From Anaerolineaceae bacterium (lineage in GTDB: Bacteria; Chloroflexota; Anaerolineae; Aggregatilineales; Phototrophicaceae): a DNA stretch of 64,000 nucleotides. This document shows positions 62,545 through 64,000 of the stretch, piece after piece. Under the pieces are notes generated by a model, which was given only the letters and a program-made list of their open reading frames with translations, ran no database searches and was not told where the DNA came from. Location: contig JAPOVC010000028.1 of NCBI GenBank assembly GCA_026708325.1, positions 1 to 64,000 on the forward strand, written 5' to 3'. Each line of letters opens with the position of its first letter. Position 1 is the first letter of the stretch. The translations under genes and the position numbers were made by a program.

Positions 62545-63117
62545 TCACTGCAGCGCAAAGAGCAATAGCGGGACCAGCACACCAACCGCTGCGCCTCCCA
62601 GCAACTGCGCCGGACTGTGACGCCCGAGTCGCAGACGGGCCGCTGCCACCAGCAACCACAGCGGAGATAGCGCCAGGGCCCAGACCGGCCCGAAAAAAGC
62701 CCAGGCGGCCACCAGTACGCCGGTCATGCTCATCATGTGCATGCTGACTTGCCACGCCAGGGTGATGAAGGCAATCGATACGATGAGCGCAAGGCTGCAC
62801 AGGGCAAGAAAGGGCATGACGCCCGGCGCCGCCGTGCTTCGCAACAGCCACCAGGCGATGGTTGTGCAGGCGATGGAGACCATGAAGGGACGGCGTCGCT
62901 GTTCGCGCAGCGGCATGTCCAGCGACGTGATGCGACCCTGCCGCACCATGGCGGCCACGTAAAGCATCGGCAACAGGCTGACAAACACTATGTAAATGCC
63001 TGCGTTGACCAGGCCCTGGGAGAGGGAAGCGGCATCGCGCAGGGAAACCGGCAGAGCCATCAACGCCCAGACCGGTGGCGGACTCAGCAGGGTGGAGACC
63101 AGGCGGGGCCAGTTCAC
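62545..63117 (-). CDS. PAP2-like membrane protein
   Basis: A 190-residue membrane protein with about five helices. Positions recalling PAP2 phosphatases are LREQRRRPF, SMHM in place of PSGH, and LGRHSPAQLLGGAAVG for the last motif, where His is kept but the catalytic-triad Asp is not. It is either a diverged lipid phosphatase or an inactive relative. ATG 63117 overlaps the GT4 gene stop by 4 bases. Confidence 0.62.
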   Translation of the reverse strand: MNWPRLVSTLLSPPPVWALMALPVSLRDAASLSQGLVNAGIYIVFVSLLPMLYVAAMVRQGRITSLDMPLREQRRRPFMVSIACTTIAWWLLRSTAAPGVMPFLALCSLALIVSIAFITLAWQVSMHMMSMTGVLVAAWAFFGPVWALALSPLWLLVAAARLRLGRHSPAQLLGGAAVGVLVPLLLFALQ

Positions 63118-64000
63118 CGCGACCGGACAGGCGAAGCGAGCATTTGATACAGAGCGGCATAGCGTTCCGCCACCTGTCGCCAGCTGTAGCGCGACTCAAC
63201 CAGTTGCCGACCGGCCAACGCCAGGCGCTCCCGCAAGGCGACGTCCGCCAGGAGCTTGCTGGCCGCGGCGGGGAAGTCACTACGCTCCGCCAGCCAGGCA
63301 TGACGGCCATGTTCAAGAGCGATGCCCTCCGCGCTGAGGGGCGTGGCCAGCAGCGGGCAGCCCGTCGCCAGCGCTTCCAGTACCTTGTTCTTGATGCCGG
63401 CGCCCATGCGCAAGGGACTGACGTAGAGCGTCGCACGAGTCAGCCAGGGCCGCAGGTCGGGCACACGCCCGGTGACCCGTATCCCTTCGCCGTCCAGCGT
63501 ACGCAAGGACTCCGGGGGCGCGTTGCCGACCAGCCACAGTTGCAGCTCCGGATGCTCCTGGCGCAGGCGGGGAACCAGGTCGCGGGCCAGCCAGAGCGCG
63601 GCGTCGACATTGGGTTCGTAGGCGAAGTTGCCGGTGAAGAGCAGGCTGGCTGCCTCACGCGCATCACCTGAGGGCCGGAAGTGCTCTGCGTCGACGCCGT
63701 TGGGGATGACTTCCCAGTCCAGCGACGGATTGAGTCGGCGCAGCTCCGCGCGGTCCCGGTCGCTGACGACGACGCGCCGTCCGAAAGGGACATACATCCA
63801 GGATTCAAAACGGCGCGCCAGGAAGTGTCGCAGGCGAATCGCAGGCGCAGGTCCGCTGCTGGCTTCCAGCGCGCGCCGCATGTAGAGACTATAGGACTCA
63901 TAGGGCGTAATCAGGGTCGGCAGCTCACCCACGGCATGGCGATACTCACTGACCTGAATGCCGCCGAAGAAATGCGCGCAGTCATAGTCGTTGACCGCAA
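63114..64000 (-). CDS. GT4-family glycosyltransferase, N-terminus outside window
   Basis: The frame is open to the window edge (VNDYDCAHFFGGIQVSEYRH precedes the first internal start). The C-terminal GT-B domain shows VIPNGVDAEHF, LLFTGNFAYEPNVDAALWL, LWLVGNAPP and the donor-site block YVSPLRMGAGIKNKVLEAL followed by ATGCPLLATPL. It belongs with the sugar-transferase group seen in exopolysaccharide clusters. It is co-transcribed with the PAP2-like gene (4-base overlap). Confidence 0.86.
   Translation of the reverse strand, partial: AVNDYDCAHFFGGIQVSEYRHAVGELPTLITPYESYSLYMRRALEASSGPAPAIRLRHFLARRFESWMYVPFGRRVVVSDRDRAELRRLNPSLDWEVIPNGVDAEHFRPSGDAREAASLLFTGNFAYEPNVDAALWLARDLVPRLRQEHPELQLWLVGNAPPESLRTLDGEGIRVTGRVPDLRPWLTRATLYVSPLRMGAGIKNKVLEALATGCPLLATPLSAEGIALEHGRHAWLAERSDFPAAASKLLADVALRERLALAGRQLVESRYSWRQVAERYAALYQMLASPVRSR

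Overview
The window is one continuous, densely packed, high-GC bacterial chromosome segment. No gene-free stretch exceeds about 300 bases; the longest gaps are 43,320-43,560 and 61,340-61,514, and both hold promoters. Gene order (fusA-tuf, the S10/spc/alpha ribosomal run, then secY-adk-map-rpmJ-rpsM-rpsK-rpoA-rplQ-truA-rplM-rpsI), a zinc-ribbon L24, an Adk without zinc cysteines and the mix of housekeeping genes suggest a member of Chloroflexota (Anaerolineae/Caldilineae-like). That assignment is an inference from the sequence alone.

Region 1 (1-18,996, all +): the 3' part of fusA, tuf and 31 further genes of the translation apparatus and protein export (ribosomal proteins, SecY, Adk, MetAP, RpoA, TruA). 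infA and rpsD are missing from their usual places. Oddities are an expanded, partly degenerate zinc site in S14, a CTG start for truA, and hairpins set directly against the Shine-Dalgarno (SD) sequences of rplC, rpsK, rplM and secY. A clear intrinsic terminator follows rpsI.

Region 2 (19,000-37,800): mixed housekeeping and accessory genes: a cupin, a UGT-like glycosyltransferase, a YcaQ-type DNA glycosylase, a YabN-type MazG fusion, a THUMP-type RNA methyltransferase, an APH-family kinase with an apparently leaderless GTG start, an amidohydrolase, tRNA-Pro(CGG), a CDP-alcohol phosphatidyltransferase, Lgt, a DinB-like protein and Lon. It also holds a PHP-Schlafen/AlbA_2 fusion protein facing a duplicated PGDYG-like protein, and an operon of a GH13 enzyme, a membrane protein and a J-domain-tailed protein.

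Region 3 (37,800-50,000): an L,D-transpeptidase, an S9 peptidase, and a catabolic locus (GntR regulator, Gfo/Idh oxidoreductase, VOC protein, M20 peptidase, cyclic amidohydrolase) controlled by two consensus promoters that face each other. A znuABC-like metal importer follows; its binding protein carries a tandem His/Asp/Glu repeat, and a Zur-like palindrome lies upstream.

Region 4 (49,800-64,000): envelope glycan genes (GT2, GT4, Wzx-like flippase, GT9, GT4, PAP2-like). Four genes overlap end to end (CBS-HEPN protein, Nudix hydrolase, small STAS-like protein, flippase). Next come a sialidase-like protein, a glucarate-dehydratase-family enzyme, a large class A PBP homologue that has lost every transpeptidase motif, a tRNA-Sec (selC) and a ribokinase-like gene. 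The most unusual items are the CBS-HEPN operon, the PBP pseudoenzyme, the PHP-AlbA_2 protein with its palindromic promoter, the face-to-face promoters and the modified S14.
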